This document shows positions 1 to 9,452 of a stretch of DNA of 42,260 nucleotides, one piece after another (position 1 is the stretch's first letter; every line of letters begins with the position of its first letter). The DNA lies in NCBI GenBank assembly GCA_016190925.1, contig JACPPQ010000096.1:1-42260 (forward strand). The letters are read 5' to 3'. Both the position numbers and the translations under genes were made by a program. The notes under the pieces are model-generated. The model did not search any database and had not been told where the DNA came from. It saw only the letters and a list, made by a program, of their open reading frames with translations. The DNA comes from Chloroflexota bacterium (lineage in GTDB: Bacteria > Chloroflexota > Dehalococcoidia > Dehalococcoidales > JACPPQ01).

Positions 1-38
1 CTCTAAATCTCCCCTTCGACTTCGCTCAGGGCAGGCTC

Positions 39-117
39 CCCGTATCAAGTACGGGTTCACCCTGGTTCCACTGAGGTCACCACGAAGTGAACGGTTCACC
101 CCCGTATCAAGTACGGG
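39..117. repeat. Two copies of intergenic palindrome CCCGTATCAAGTACGGG
   Basis: 39-55 and 101-117 identical; related sequences at 21644-21651/21776-21783 (split) and 26603-26616. Confidence 0.8.
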
Positions 118-208
118 GCAAGCTGTGAACGGGGCAGGCTTTTACGAAAGGGAGACTTGCCGTCCGTAAATTGCTCCAGCAACCAAGAATGAGTAATCCC
201 TTCAAATT

Positions 209-1363
209 TCAAGAGCGGATAGAAGCCATTATTTTTTCAAGCAATGCGGACAGCCCCCATTTTTTAGCCGCGGAAATAAGCACGGTAACTTCACTGGTCC
301 CGGCACGCTGGTCGGACAGAAACTCTATGGCCGTTTTTTCATCCCATGTCTTACTGCTGTCAAGGAGAAGGTCGATCTTGTTCAGGGCGGTGATGCGCGG
401 CTTTTCCGCAAGGCCAAGCTCGGCGAGGATTCCTTCCACCACCTGGTGCTGCTCGGCGGCGTGGGGTGAAGTGAAATCGACCACATGTACCAGAACACTA
501 GCCTCTTCAAGCTCTTCCAGCGTGGCGCGGAATGCGGCCACCAGGGTAGGCGGCAGTTTACGTATAAACCCTACAGTGTCAGTGATAAGCACCTTCCGGT
601 TATCTGGTAGCGCCAGTTGTCTTGTCGTGGGGTCGAGTGTGGAAAAGAGTCCATCTTCAACATACGCACCGGCTTTAGTCAAGGCATTGAGCAGCGTGCT
701 TTTCCCGGCATTGGTATAGCCCACCAGAGAGACCACCGGGACGCCGCTCTTGCGACGCTTTTCGCGGTAGAGGCCGCGCTGTTTTCTCACCTGCTCAAGC
801 TGCTCTTTCAGACGGTGTATCTTCTGGCGCATGATGCGCTTGTCTGTCTCGAGCTGTGATTCGCCGGGGCCGCGGGTGCCGATGCCGCCTCCCAGCCTTT
901 CGAGGTGGCTCCACCGCCCGGCGAGCCGTGGCAGGAGATACTGATACTGCGCAAGCTCCACCTGGAGCTTACCTTCGCGGGTACGTGCACGTTTGGCAAA
1001 AATGTCCAGAATGAGAGCGGGACGGTCGATTATCTTGACTTCGAGGGCATCTTCCAGGTTCTGCTGCTGTCGCGGGGTAAGCTCATCATCAACAATGGCA
1101 ACCTCGTAGCCGAGGGAATTTTTCAGCGCTCGCAGTTCTTCTAGTTTGCCTTTTCCCAGGTAGTGTGTTGACGATGGTGATTTCATCCTCTGGATAAGCT
1201 TGCCCACCACCCGGACACCGGCGGTCTCAGCAAGCTGTGCCAGCTCTTCCAGGGTGACCTCCGCCTCCAATCCGCCTCTGGCATCTTTGCGAGCCACTGC
1301 CAGCAGGAATGCCCGCTCTGAATCTGCTCCCGTGTCCTTTGGCGCACCAGCAACCCGGTTTAT
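209..1363 (-). CDS. hflX: GTPase HflX (ORF track starts at GTG 1297; the homologous reading continues upstream to a candidate ATA at 1363)
   Basis: Walker A GYTNAGKSTLLNAL, DTVGFIRKLP, and the GGGIGTRGPGESQLETD HflX motif; upstream in-frame residues ERAFLLAV match HflX N-termini. Confidence 0.93.
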   Translation of the reverse strand: MNRVAGAPKDTGADSERAFLLAVARKDARGGLEAEVTLEELAQLAETAGVRVVGKLIQRMKSPSSTHYLGKGKLEELRALKNSLGYEVAIVDDELTPRQQQNLEDALEVKIIDRPALILDIFAKRARTREGKLQVELAQYQYLLPRLAGRWSHLERLGGGIGTRGPGESQLETDKRIMRQKIHRLKEQLEQVRKQRGLYREKRRKSGVPVVSLVGYTNAGKSTLLNALTKAGAYVEDGLFSTLDPTTRQLALPDNRKVLITDTVGFIRKLPPTLVAAFRATLEELEEASVLVHVVDFTSPHAAEQHQVVEGILAELGLAEKPRITALNKIDLLLDSSKTWDEKTAIEFLSDQRAGTSEVTVLISAAKKWGLSALLEKIMASIRS

Positions 1364-1701
1364 TGAATTTGCCTCCTACGTTATGTCAAATTGAATCGAT
1401 AGGGGATTACTATAAAGTCAAAGCTCATCCGCCTCAGGCGGACTCCCGCAAGGGGCGAGGAGACCAGTTCAAATATATTCATAAACTCTCAAAGGTGAGC
1501 GGACCCGCCCTTCATTTACCTCATCTAATTCCATGTTGCAATCAAGCTGGCAGATTAGTGCAGGGCAGATGCACAGGTCCGCCAGGGGCGGATGCCACCG
1601 TTTTTCTGTGCCATCATGATAGCCAATGCGAATAAGATTTTTACCCTCGTACAGGCACGAACAGGCCCTGTCCAACCGATGTTAAGAATCGGAAGCCTAT
1701 T

Positions 1702-2874
1702 TTACAGCTTTTTGCCGGCTCCCCATGCCGATAGCCGGGATAGACCCTTCACCAGTGATGCGTCCGGGATTGTCAGTGACAGGCGAATGTAACCCTCTCC
1801 GTTTGGACCATAGCCGGTGCCGGGCGTTACCACCACTCCCACCTTGTCCAGTAACTCGGTGGCAAAGCTTTTGGAGTTATAGCCAGCCGGGACCTTGGCC
1901 CATACATAGAGGCTTGCTTTGGGCGGCCTGGCTTGGAGGCCGATGCGGTTCAGCATTTCCACAACCAGGTCGCGCCGTTTCTGGTAGACATCATTATGCT
2001 GCTGGATGCAGTCCTGTGGACCGGTCAAAGCGGTGATGGCGGCTTGCTGGATAGCCTGCGCAATTCCGGAATCCAGGTTGGACTTGATGCGCATCAGGGC
2101 GTTAATCATTTCGGCATTGCCTACCGCCATCCCGATGCGCCATCCGGTCATGTTGTAGCTTTTCGAAAGGGAATGGAACTCGACTCCTATATCTTTGGCA
2201 CCGGAGGCTTGCATGAAACTGACTGGCTTATAGCCATCGTAGGCCACCTCCGAGTAAGGGCCGTCATGGCAGACCGGTATGCCGTGCTGCCTGGCAAAGG
2301 CCACTGCTTTCTCGAAGAAGCTAAGGTCGGCTACAGCGCTTGTGGGATTATTGGGATAATTGAGCCACAAGAGCTTTGCCTTGTTTAGAATATCGGAAGG
2401 AATGGCATTAAGGTCAGGCAGGAAGTTGTTCTTCTCCAGAAGGGGCAGAAAGAAGGAAGTGCCTCCGGCAAGCATGGTGCTCACCGAGTAGACCGGATAG
2501 CCGGGGTCGGGCACCAGAGCTATGTCCCCGGGGTCGATGAAACAGAATGAGATATGGCCGATGCCCTCTTTGGAACCGATGAGCGGCAGCACCTCTTTGT
2601 CCGAATCAAGTTTTACGCCGAACCTCTTCTCATACCATGTGGCGATGGTCTTGCGCAGTTCCGGCAGTCCCTCCGATTCCGGGTAGCGGTGGTTGGCAGG
2701 GTCGTGCGCTGCCTGGCAAAGGCTCTCGATGATGTGGGAAGGCGTCGGTATATCGGGGTCTCCGATGCCGAAGCTGACTACTTCCTCGCCTCTGGCCTTC
2801 TTCTCCGCAATTTTCTTGCTGATTTCCACGAACAGATATGGGGGCAGGTTCTCGACACGTTTAGAGACTCTCAT
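1702..2874 (-). CDS. dapL: LL-diaminopimelate aminotransferase (class I/II PLP aminotransferase)
   Basis: [41 protein letters not shown]-lysine region; adjacent to dapF. Confidence 0.88.
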   Translation of the reverse strand: MRVSKRVENLPPYLFVEISKKIAEKKARGEEVVSFGIGDPDIPTPSHIIESLCQAAHDPANHRYPESEGLPELRKTIATWYEKRFGVKLDSDKEVLPLIGSKEGIGHISFCFIDPGDIALVPDPGYPVYSVSTMLAGGTSFFLPLLEKNNFLPDLNAIPSDILNKAKLLWLNYPNNPTSAVADLSFFEKAVAFARQHGIPVCHDGPYSEVAYDGYKPVSFMQASGAKDIGVEFHSLSKSYNMTGWRIGMAVGNAEMINALMRIKSNLDSGIAQAIQQAAITALTGPQDCIQQHNDVYQKRRDLVVEMLNRIGLQARPPKASLYVWAKVPAGYNSKSFATELLDKVGVVVTPGTGYGPNGEGYIRLSLTIPDASLVKGLSRLSAWGAGKKL

Positions 2875-3034
2875 CCTTTTTGCACCTCAGTTGAATAATG
2901 TGTACCTCGGGAATTCATTGAGTATGTGAGGTGAATTCCCCCTCACTCTAACTCTCCCACTCTGGGGAGAGAGCATACTTAAGCAACGTATCCCCAAAGC
3001 AGGACACCAGGATTAATTTTATACTTTGCATTTT

Positions 3035-3907
3035 TCACCTTGAACTTTCTGGCCATTCTCCGGTGAAGACTTCTTCGGCGGGGCCGCTCAGGAAGACTTC
3101 TCCCTTTCCGTCCCACTCCGCTACCAGCGTACCGCCTGGCAGTTTTATGTCAACTTTGTTATCGACATAGCCCAGTAGTTGCGCAACCGCTGCCACGGCA
3201 CAGGCCCCGCTCCCGCAGGCAAGCGTCTCCCCTGCTCCCCTCTCCCACACACGGGCTACTACCTGCCGCCTGTCGATAATGTTCACCACCTCGAAGTTCG
3301 TCCTTTTTGGGAAAATGGGGTGGTTCTCAACCAGTGAGCCGATATGCGACAGAGGGAACACGGAGACCGGCTTTTTCCAGAACAGCACCGCATGGGGGTT
3401 ACCCATCGAGACGAAACTTAGCATGAACTTTTCGCCGTCCACATCCACCGGATAGTTTAATATCGGTTGACCAGGCTCAAGGCTTTTTCTGCCTGACTTG
3501 ACTGCCACCGGCACTTCATCCGCGCCAAAGGCGGGCTGGCCCATGCCAATCTGGAGTTTGGTTAGCTGTTTCCCTCTCCTCAGAAACCTGACCTTTCTGA
3601 TGCCGCACAGAGTTTCCGCAGTTATCTCGCTACCACGCGTGCCGGCGAGACCCCTATCGAGGACATATTTCGCCGAGCATCTCAGGCCATTGCCGCAGGC
3701 TTCCGCCTCGGACCCGTCGGGATTGAAGATACGCATTCGGAAATCAGCTTTCTTGGAGGGCAGCACCAGCAGCAGTCCATCGGCACCCACCCCGAAGTGA
3801 CGGTTGCACATAGCCATCGCCAGCCGCGACCAGTTGCGCCTGGACTCTCCGGGTTCGAACAGCACAAAATCGTTTCCGGCTCCTTGAACTTTGGTGAACT
3901 TTATCAT
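3035..3907 (-). CDS. dapF: Diaminopimelate epimerase
   Basis: KVQGAGNDFVLF, EACGNGLRC and GAGETLACGSGACA active-site motifs. Confidence 0.95.
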   Translation of the reverse strand: MIKFTKVQGAGNDFVLFEPGESRRNWSRLAMAMCNRHFGVGADGLLLVLPSKKADFRMRIFNPDGSEAEACGNGLRCSAKYVLDRGLAGTRGSEITAETLCGIRKVRFLRRGKQLTKLQIGMGQPAFGADEVPVAVKSGRKSLEPGQPILNYPVDVDGEKFMLSFVSMGNPHAVLFWKKPVSVFPLSHIGSLVENHPIFPKRTNFEVVNIIDRRQVVARVWERGAGETLACGSGACAVAAVAQLLGYVDNKVDIKLPGGTLVAEWDGKGEVFLSGPAEEVFTGEWPESSR

Positions 3908-3980
3908 CAGTACAATCTAACCCTATTAAGAATTTCAAATATTATGGCAACTGGCAACCTGAAAGTGTTAGATGATGTTG

Positions 3981-4523
3981 CTATTCCAGGTCAAGAATTA
4001 CCTCGGCGGCGAACTGCGCTATCTTGCCGGTTACATCGGCGCACTTGTGCTCTTTCTGTGTCGTCGCCTTCATATCTTCGAGCACGTTGGGGTCTCTCAT
4101 GTTCCATGTTTTTCCGTATATCTTTAGCTGAATATCCCGGCATATTGTGCTGCCGAACTCCTTTTCGACCTTATCACAGAGGAGACCGGCACGCCTCATA
4201 GTCTCCTTATAGGCCGAGGACTCACCTGATTTCTCCTGCTTATCTCTTCCATAGGCCAGTCCGATAGCCATAACTCCGGCAGACAAGGCCCCGCAAGCGC
4301 TCCTGCCGGTGCGTCCAAGTCCTCCTGATAGCCCGCTGGTCGCTTTGAACGCGGCCTCATTCTCCAGTCCCAGGTTCTGCACTAGTCCCGCTAGTGAAGC
4401 AGACGCTCAACCTCCCCAGTTCATCTCCCAGTCGTGGGCGGCCTGGTTAATCTTCTTTGCCAGCGCCCTTTTTTCCTTCCCGCTCATTTTCTCGATTCGC
4501 TCCCTTACATTCTGTGTGGCCAC
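3981..4523 (-). CDS. C-GCAxxG-C-C family putative selenoprotein (in-frame TGA at 4407-4409 read as Sec; GTG 4523 or ATG 4487 start)
   Basis: Reading frame VATQNVRERIEKMSGKEKRALAKKINQAAHDWEMNWGG[TGA]ASASLAGLVQNLGLENEAAFKATSGLSGGLGRTGRSACGALSAGVMAIGLAYG... continues in phase on both sides of the TGA; the TGA sits at the position of the family's first conserved Cys; AAAGGAGG SD upstream of GTG 4523. Confidence 0.82.
4376..4403 (-). promoter_or_regulatory. Candidate bacterial SECIS hairpin
   Basis: TGA-GCG-TCTG-CTT-CACTAG-CGGGA-CTAGTG-CAGA: perfect 6-bp upper stem, 4-bp lower stem, 3-nt bulge; apical loop begins 16 nt after TGA with G at loop position 2. Confidence 0.7.
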
Positions 4524-4725
4524 ACCTCCTCCTTTCAGCTTTGAGCTTTAATTTGTCAGCTTGTAGCTTTTAGACCTCCCCGCCACTGGATTCCGGCATC
4601 CCCAGGAATGGGTTATTTGTGGGTTGGCTGATGGCACTGTCATGTCTCATGTCACAAAGATTATAACGTCAAGCTTCTCCCCGTTCAAGTTGAAAATTTT
4701 AATACACTCCAACATAGCAAATTCG

Positions 4726-5631
4726 TTAACCTTTCGGCTTATTTTGCGTTAGTATTTCATATATCCGAATGATACTCATTCTCTGTGTGCCAGGTTCGGG
4801 GTGCAACGAAGGATAGAATCCCAGGAAGGTAAGCTTGGCGGCCGCTTCTTCCTTGCTCATTCCCTGCCTGATAGCCTCCCTGACCATTTCCACAACCTTT
4901 TCAAGGAACAGGATGAACTCCCGAATCCCTTCCTTGCCGCAAACAACTCCGTGTCCGGGTACGAGCACATCTATATCCATGGCTTCAATCTTTTTCAATG
5001 ATTCTATCCAGTCCAAAGGCGAGCTATGTGCCAGAGAAGGTTGGACCCCCGTGGTGAAATTATCCCCGGCAAAGAACACTTTTTCCTCCGGTATATAAAC
5101 GCCGATGTGTCCGGGTGTATGTCCGGGCAGGTGGAGCAACTCGAAGGTATGCCTGCCTACGTAAAGTGTCAATCGCTGCGAGAAAGTGATGGTTGGCACC
5201 CGCAGCTGATAGTCCTTTGGAATCTGCAAGCCGTCCGGGTCCAACTGGCTAACCCGCAGGCGGAGGCAGTCCACCAAGCCCGCCCGCGGATTAATTCTGG
5301 TTGCCTGCTCGGCTAACTCAACGGCTACTATGCTCACCAGGGGAACAGGAGCGGTAAGCATCTCCCTGGCTTCCACATGAGACACGATTGTCCCCGGGAG
5401 AAAGTAGTTGCCTGTAATATGGTCGATATGATGGTGCGTGTTAATGAGGTAGCGCACCTCCCCTATTTTAGACAAATCTTCCCTCAACTTGACCGCGTCT
5501 GAAGGCATGTAAGGCGAATCAATAATAACTATCCCTTCCGAGGTAATCACAAAACCCGAAGTGCACCGCCGGAGTTTGGGAGGGGTGCTAAAACTGTCTT
5601 CCACATAAACATTAGATGTGATTTGTCGCAT
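4726..5631 (-). CDS. MBL-fold metallo-hydrolase (ORF extends to 5661)
   Basis: NTHHHIDHITGNYFLPG and LPGHTPGHIGVYIPEEKVFFAGDN metallo-beta-lactamase motifs. Confidence 0.88.
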   Translation of the reverse strand: MRQITSNVYVEDSFSTPPKLRRCTSGFVITSEGIVIIDSPYMPSDAVKLREDLSKIGEVRYLINTHHHIDHITGNYFLPGTIVSHVEAREMLTAPVPLVSIVAVELAEQATRINPRAGLVDCLRLRVSQLDPDGLQIPKDYQLRVPTITFSQRLTLYVGRHTFELLHLPGHTPGHIGVYIPEEKVFFAGDNFTTGVQPSLAHSSPLDWIESLKKIEAMDIDVLVPGHGVVCGKEGIREFILFLEKVVEMVREAIRQGMSKEEAAAKLTFLGFYPSLHPEPGTQRMSIIRIYEILTQNKPKG

Positions 5632-5839
5632 ATCAGTCTCCTTGTCATTAAATCGGGGCAAGAGGGTTTGACGATAGTGTATCTCGAATGGGTTGACATG
5701 TCAAACGTAGTCGATGTCGCTGGTTTTTAACCTCATTGCCTGTTCGTACAAGTGTATGGTACACTATTTCGATACTAAACCTCCTTGAAATACGAATGTG
5801 GAAATTTTGACTGGGGAGTCCTATCAGGGGATAGGAAGT

Positions 5840-6904
5840 ATGGGATTTAGAAAGATATTTGTCAGCATTGTTACGGTGAGTGTCCTACCGATACTGACCG
5901 CATGTTTTAACGCACCTTCAACAACTACGCTGGTTCCGGGACCAACTTCGCCGGTTAGCCAACCTCCACCTGCATCACCCCAACCACCTGTGACTTCATC
6001 CCCCTACCCGCTAACACCACTCCCCTCCCCGACTGCTGCACCATCAATAATATCTACTCCAACGGCACCTGTGCCGCCTCCGCCTGATAACCGGTTGACG
6101 CCTGTTCCACCGGTGACGGTTACACCGGCTATCCTGCCTGCATCCGGGGCTGGTTGGAGACAGACCAAGTCACCGCCCAACGGATTCGAGCAGAAAAATG
6201 TCCAGTGGATTGAAATAGATACATCGAGTAACTACAAACTGGTTGCTGCTGTTTTTCGTCCCGAAGGCACCGGCCCATTCCCGGTTATCGTACTCCTTCA
6301 CGCGAGCGCCGGCTTTACAGGACCATTCACAAAGGGCATCGGCAACCATTTCGTTCAGAACGGGTTCCTTGTGGTAGGGGGTTTATGGTTCTCCGGCCAC
6401 GCCCAAGGATGGGAAGCCCCGGGACTCATAGATTGGCCTCAAGGCCCTCCTTTCGCGGGTACGACCGATGAGGCTATCAAGTACGCTAATATTATCGTCC
6501 AAACTGCTCGCCTGTTGCCCGGGGCCGATGGAAAGCACATGGGAGTTTTTGGCACATCAAGAGGGGCAATGGCCTCAGTCCTGCTGGCTTCAACAGGTGC
6601 CGGTGTACAAGCAGTTGTTGCTGATTCCGCAAGTTACAGCCCGAAGAGCCCGATTGATAAACCGGCAATCGGGCTGGTGCAGAACATGGAGGCGCCCCTT
6701 CTGATGCTGCACGGCACCGCTGACCAGACCGCTCCCGTCCAATCCGCACGGGACTACGAAGCTGCACTGAAGAGACTTAACAAGCCATACGAGGCGCGTT
6801 ACTACGAAGGCGGGGCACACGTAGTAACCGTGCCAAGTAGTCCAAATCGTGCTGATGCGCTAGCTACCACCGTTTCCTTTCTGAAGAAGTATCTCATGCA
6901 ATAA
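5840..6904 (+). CDS. Secreted lipoprotein, dienelactone hydrolase / alpha-beta hydrolase family with Pro/Thr/Ser-rich linker
   Basis: Signal peptide with lipobox-like LTAC, PT-rich linker, GTSRGAMA nucleophile elbow, HGTADQTAPV and GGAHV (ORF track start 5798; MGFRKIF at 5840 more likely). Confidence 0.8.
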   Translation: MGFRKIFVSIVTVSVLPILTACFNAPSTTTLVPGPTSPVSQPPPASPQPPVTSSPYPLTPLPSPTAAPSIISTPTAPVPPPPDNRLTPVPPVTVTPAILPASGAGWRQTKSPPNGFEQKNVQWIEIDTSSNYKLVAAVFRPEGTGPFPVIVLLHASAGFTGPFTKGIGNHFVQNGFLVVGGLWFSGHAQGWEAPGLIDWPQGPPFAGTTDEAIKYANIIVQTARLLPGADGKHMGVFGTSRGAMASVLLASTGAGVQAVVADSASYSPKSPIDKPAIGLVQNMEAPLLMLHGTADQTAPVQSARDYEAALKRLNKPYEARYYEGGAHVVTVPSSPNRADALATTVSFLKKYLMQ

Positions 6905-6975
6905 GTGTATTAATAATCTGCCCTTCGGGCATAATAAACATTCAAGAGTATTTTAGCTCTTTGACCTGTTCTCAA

Positions 6976-7010
6976 CTTGACAAATCCACGAAAAGCTACA
7001 TATAATGTGG
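6976..7010 (+). promoter_or_regulatory. Sigma-70-type promoter of the pantothenate operon
   Basis: TTGACA - 18 bp - TATAAT (ctTTGACAaatccacgaaaagctacaTATAATgtgg), approximate coordinates. Confidence 0.75.
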
Positions 7011-7140
7011 TATTAATCGATTGAGCCATCGACCAGTTTCCGGCGGTGAGCTAAGAGCAGTCGAAAACGAGTGAACCTTTAACAAGATTTGGCCGCTTGG
7101 ATCGGACGTGACCGAGACGGTGAAGATGTGTGGTTCTGCG

Positions 7141-7172
7141 CCCTCTCCGGTTGTGTCCGAGAGGGTTTTTTT
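7141..7172 (+). terminator. Rho-independent terminator/attenuator ahead of the pan operon
   Basis: CCCTCTC-c-GG ttgtgt CCGAGAGGG followed by TTTTTTT, located 25 nt before ATG 7197. Confidence 0.82.
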
Positions 7173-7196
7173 ATGCCCTTTTTGAGGATGCGATAG

Positions 7197-8075
7197 ATGA
7201 TGAAACTAGGATTTATCGGAGCCGGAACGGTGGGAACTGCCCTGGCGCACAGGCTGAATGCCGGGGGATATAAGGTTGTGGCCGTGTCCAGCCGCACTAA
7301 AGCATCGGCAGAGAAACTGGCGCAATCTATCGATGGTTGCCGGGCTTATGATGACAGCCAGGGCGTGGCCGACAATGCTGAGCTCGTTTTCATCACTACG
7401 CCGGATGCCGCTATCGGTCAGGTAGCGGCGCAGACCGTGTGGCATGCAGGGCAGAGCGTAGTACATTGCAGCGGCGCGGACTCTACACAGGTGCTTGAGC
7501 CAGCCAGCAAACCGGGCGCTGTGGTTGGCACTTTCCACCCTTTGCAGACCTTTGCCAGCGTAAGACAGGCGATTGAAAATCTCCCCGGCTCGATTTTTGG
7601 TATCGAGGCTGAAGAGCCGCTACTGGGCACACTCAAAGATATGGCTATCGCCCTCGATGGGCGCTGGGTGGAACTGGATGCCAGCGACAAGGTACTGTAC
7701 CACGCATCGGCGGTTATTGCCTGCAACTACCTGGTCACCCTGGTCAAAATGGCAACCGACCTGTGGCAGAGTTTCGGCATTTCGCCACAAGAAGCAACCA
7801 AGTCGCTACTCCCTTTGCTGCGCGGGACAATCAGCAACATCGAAGCTATCGGGCTGCCGAACTGTCTCACCGGGCCTATCGCTCGCGGGGATACCGGAAC
7901 GGTCAAAAAACACCTCGATGCGCTGGAAAGGACGGCTCCAGACCTGCTTTCAGCCTATCGCGAGCTTGGCCGCCAGACAATCCCCATAGCTTTAGCCAAA
8001 GGGAAAATTAATCAGCTTCAGGCACAGGAGCTTGAGGCGATACTACAGGAACCTGTTACCCAGAGGAATCGTTAA
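7197..8075 (+). CDS. Rossmann-like and DUF2520 domain-containing oxidoreductase (possible PanG-type ketopantoate reductase)
   Basis: N-terminal [19 protein letters not shown](P) motif, GTFHPLQTF region typical of DUF2520 proteins; first gene of panDBC operon. Confidence 0.8.
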   Translation: MMKLGFIGAGTVGTALAHRLNAGGYKVVAVSSRTKASAEKLAQSIDGCRAYDDSQGVADNAELVFITTPDAAIGQVAAQTVWHAGQSVVHCSGADSTQVLEPASKPGAVVGTFHPLQTFASVRQAIENLPGSIFGIEAEEPLLGTLKDMAIALDGRWVELDASDKVLYHASAVIACNYLVTLVKMATDLWQSFGISPQEATKSLLPLLRGTISNIEAIGLPNCLTGPIARGDTGTVKKHLDALERTAPDLLSAYRELGRQTIPIALAKGKINQLQAQELEAILQEPVTQRNR

Positions 8076-8091
8076 AGGAGCGAGTCCCACA

Positions 8092-8460
8092 ATGAGAATC
8101 ATGCTCAAGAGCAAAATACACCGGGCCAGAGTCACTCAGTGCAACATCGATTATGAAGGCAGCATCACCATCGACCGGGAGCTTATGCGTGAAGCGGATA
8201 TCCTCCCCTATGAGCAGGTACAGGTGTTGAATGTCAACAACGGCGCCCGTTTTAGCACCTATGCCATCGAAGGTGGAAAAGGCGAAATCTGCCTGAACGG
8301 CGCGGCGGCCAGGCTGGTCGACAAGGGCGATATTGTAATTATCCTTTCCTACTGTCATGTAGACGAAGCCGAGGCTCATGATTTTGCACCGAGGCTGGTC
8401 TACGTTGACGCTAAAAACTCTATCACAGGAGTCAAAAGAGAAGTCGAAACACGAGTGTGA
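8092..8460 (+). CDS. panD: Aspartate 1-decarboxylase
   Basis: [45 protein letters not shown] cleavage site present. Confidence 0.95.
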   Translation: MRIMLKSKIHRARVTQCNIDYEGSITIDRELMREADILPYEQVQVLNVNNGARFSTYAIEGGKGEICLNGAAARLVDKGDIVIILSYCHVDEAEAHDFAPRLVYVDAKNSITGVKREVETRV

Positions 8461-8480
8461 CCTCTTTTGAGGGAGGTGTA

Positions 8481-9308
8481 ATGCGGGTTACCATCAGCCA
8501 GATAAAAGAAATGAAGCAGGCGGGCGAGAAAATCGCCATGCTGACCTCCTACGACTACTCCACGGCAAAACTCGTTGACACAATCGACATTCCCCTGATA
8601 CTTGTCGGAGATAGCCTGGGCATGGTAGTGCTGGGCTACGAATCAACGATTCCGGTCACTATGGAAGAAATGCTGCACCACACCAAAGCCGTTGTTCGAG
8701 GCACAAAGCATGCTATGATAGTTGGCGATATGCCGTTCATGACCTACCATATCAGTATCGAGGATGCTCTGCGCAACGCTGCCCGTTTCATCCAGGAGGG
8801 GGGAGCGCAGGCAGTTAAACTGGAAGGCGGAGTAACGGTAGCGGAGAAGGTCAGAAGAATCGTGGAGTGCGGCATTCCCGTGATGGGACACATCGGCCTT
8901 ACGCCACAATCGATTAACCAGCTAGGCGGCTATAAGATTCAGGGGAAAAGCCCAGAGGCAGCGGCCGGGCTGCTCAAGGATGCTCGCGCCCTGGAAGACG
9001 CAGGGGCTTTCGCCATAGTGCTGGAGACCGTGCCTGCTCCGCTGGCGAGCCTCATTACTCAGAAAGTGAAGATTCCCACCATCGGCATCGGCGCGGGAGC
9101 CGGATGCGATGGGCAAGTGCAGGTGATAAACGACCTTCTCGGCTCCTTTGCCGATTTTGTTCCGAAGCATGCCAAGCGATATGCTAAGCTGAGCGATATT
9201 ATGTCAAGTGCCATCGGCCAATATTACAAAGAGGTCAAGGAAGGCGCTTTCCCTACCGCAGAGCACAGTTTTGCGATGGATGAGAGCGTCCTGGCGCAGC
9301 TTTCCTGA
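8481..9308 (+). CDS. panB: 3-methyl-2-oxobutanoate hydroxymethyltransferase
   Basis: MLTSYDYSTAKL, LVGDSLGMVVLGYESTIPVT, GIPVMGHIGLTPQS motifs. Confidence 0.96.
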   Translation: MRVTISQIKEMKQAGEKIAMLTSYDYSTAKLVDTIDIPLILVGDSLGMVVLGYESTIPVTMEEMLHHTKAVVRGTKHAMIVGDMPFMTYHISIEDALRNAARFIQEGGAQAVKLEGGVTVAEKVRRIVECGIPVMGHIGLTPQSINQLGGYKIQGKSPEAAAGLLKDARALEDAGAFAIVLETVPAPLASLITQKVKIPTIGIGAGAGCDGQVQVINDLLGSFADFVPKHAKRYAKLSDIMSSAIGQYYKEVKEGAFPTAEHSFAMDESVLAQLS

Positions 9309-9452
9309 TTCTGAAACGGATTAGTATAGAGGTTGCTTCGCCCCGCTCGCCTGCCAAAGTCTTGTACGGCGGGCAGGTGTACGGCGAGCAGGCCAAAGGC
9401 GAGTGGACTCGCAAATGGCGAGATAGTCTCTTTTAGGGTTAATGCCACGAGC

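Noticed and set aside
171-719. 182-aa plus-strand ORF
   Set aside because: Ser/Arg-rich antisense shadow of hflX
5693-5704. TTGACATGTCAA 12-bp palindrome between MBL and lipoprotein genes
   Set aside because: Short; consistent with an ordinary promoter/operator; insufficient evidence for a specific claim
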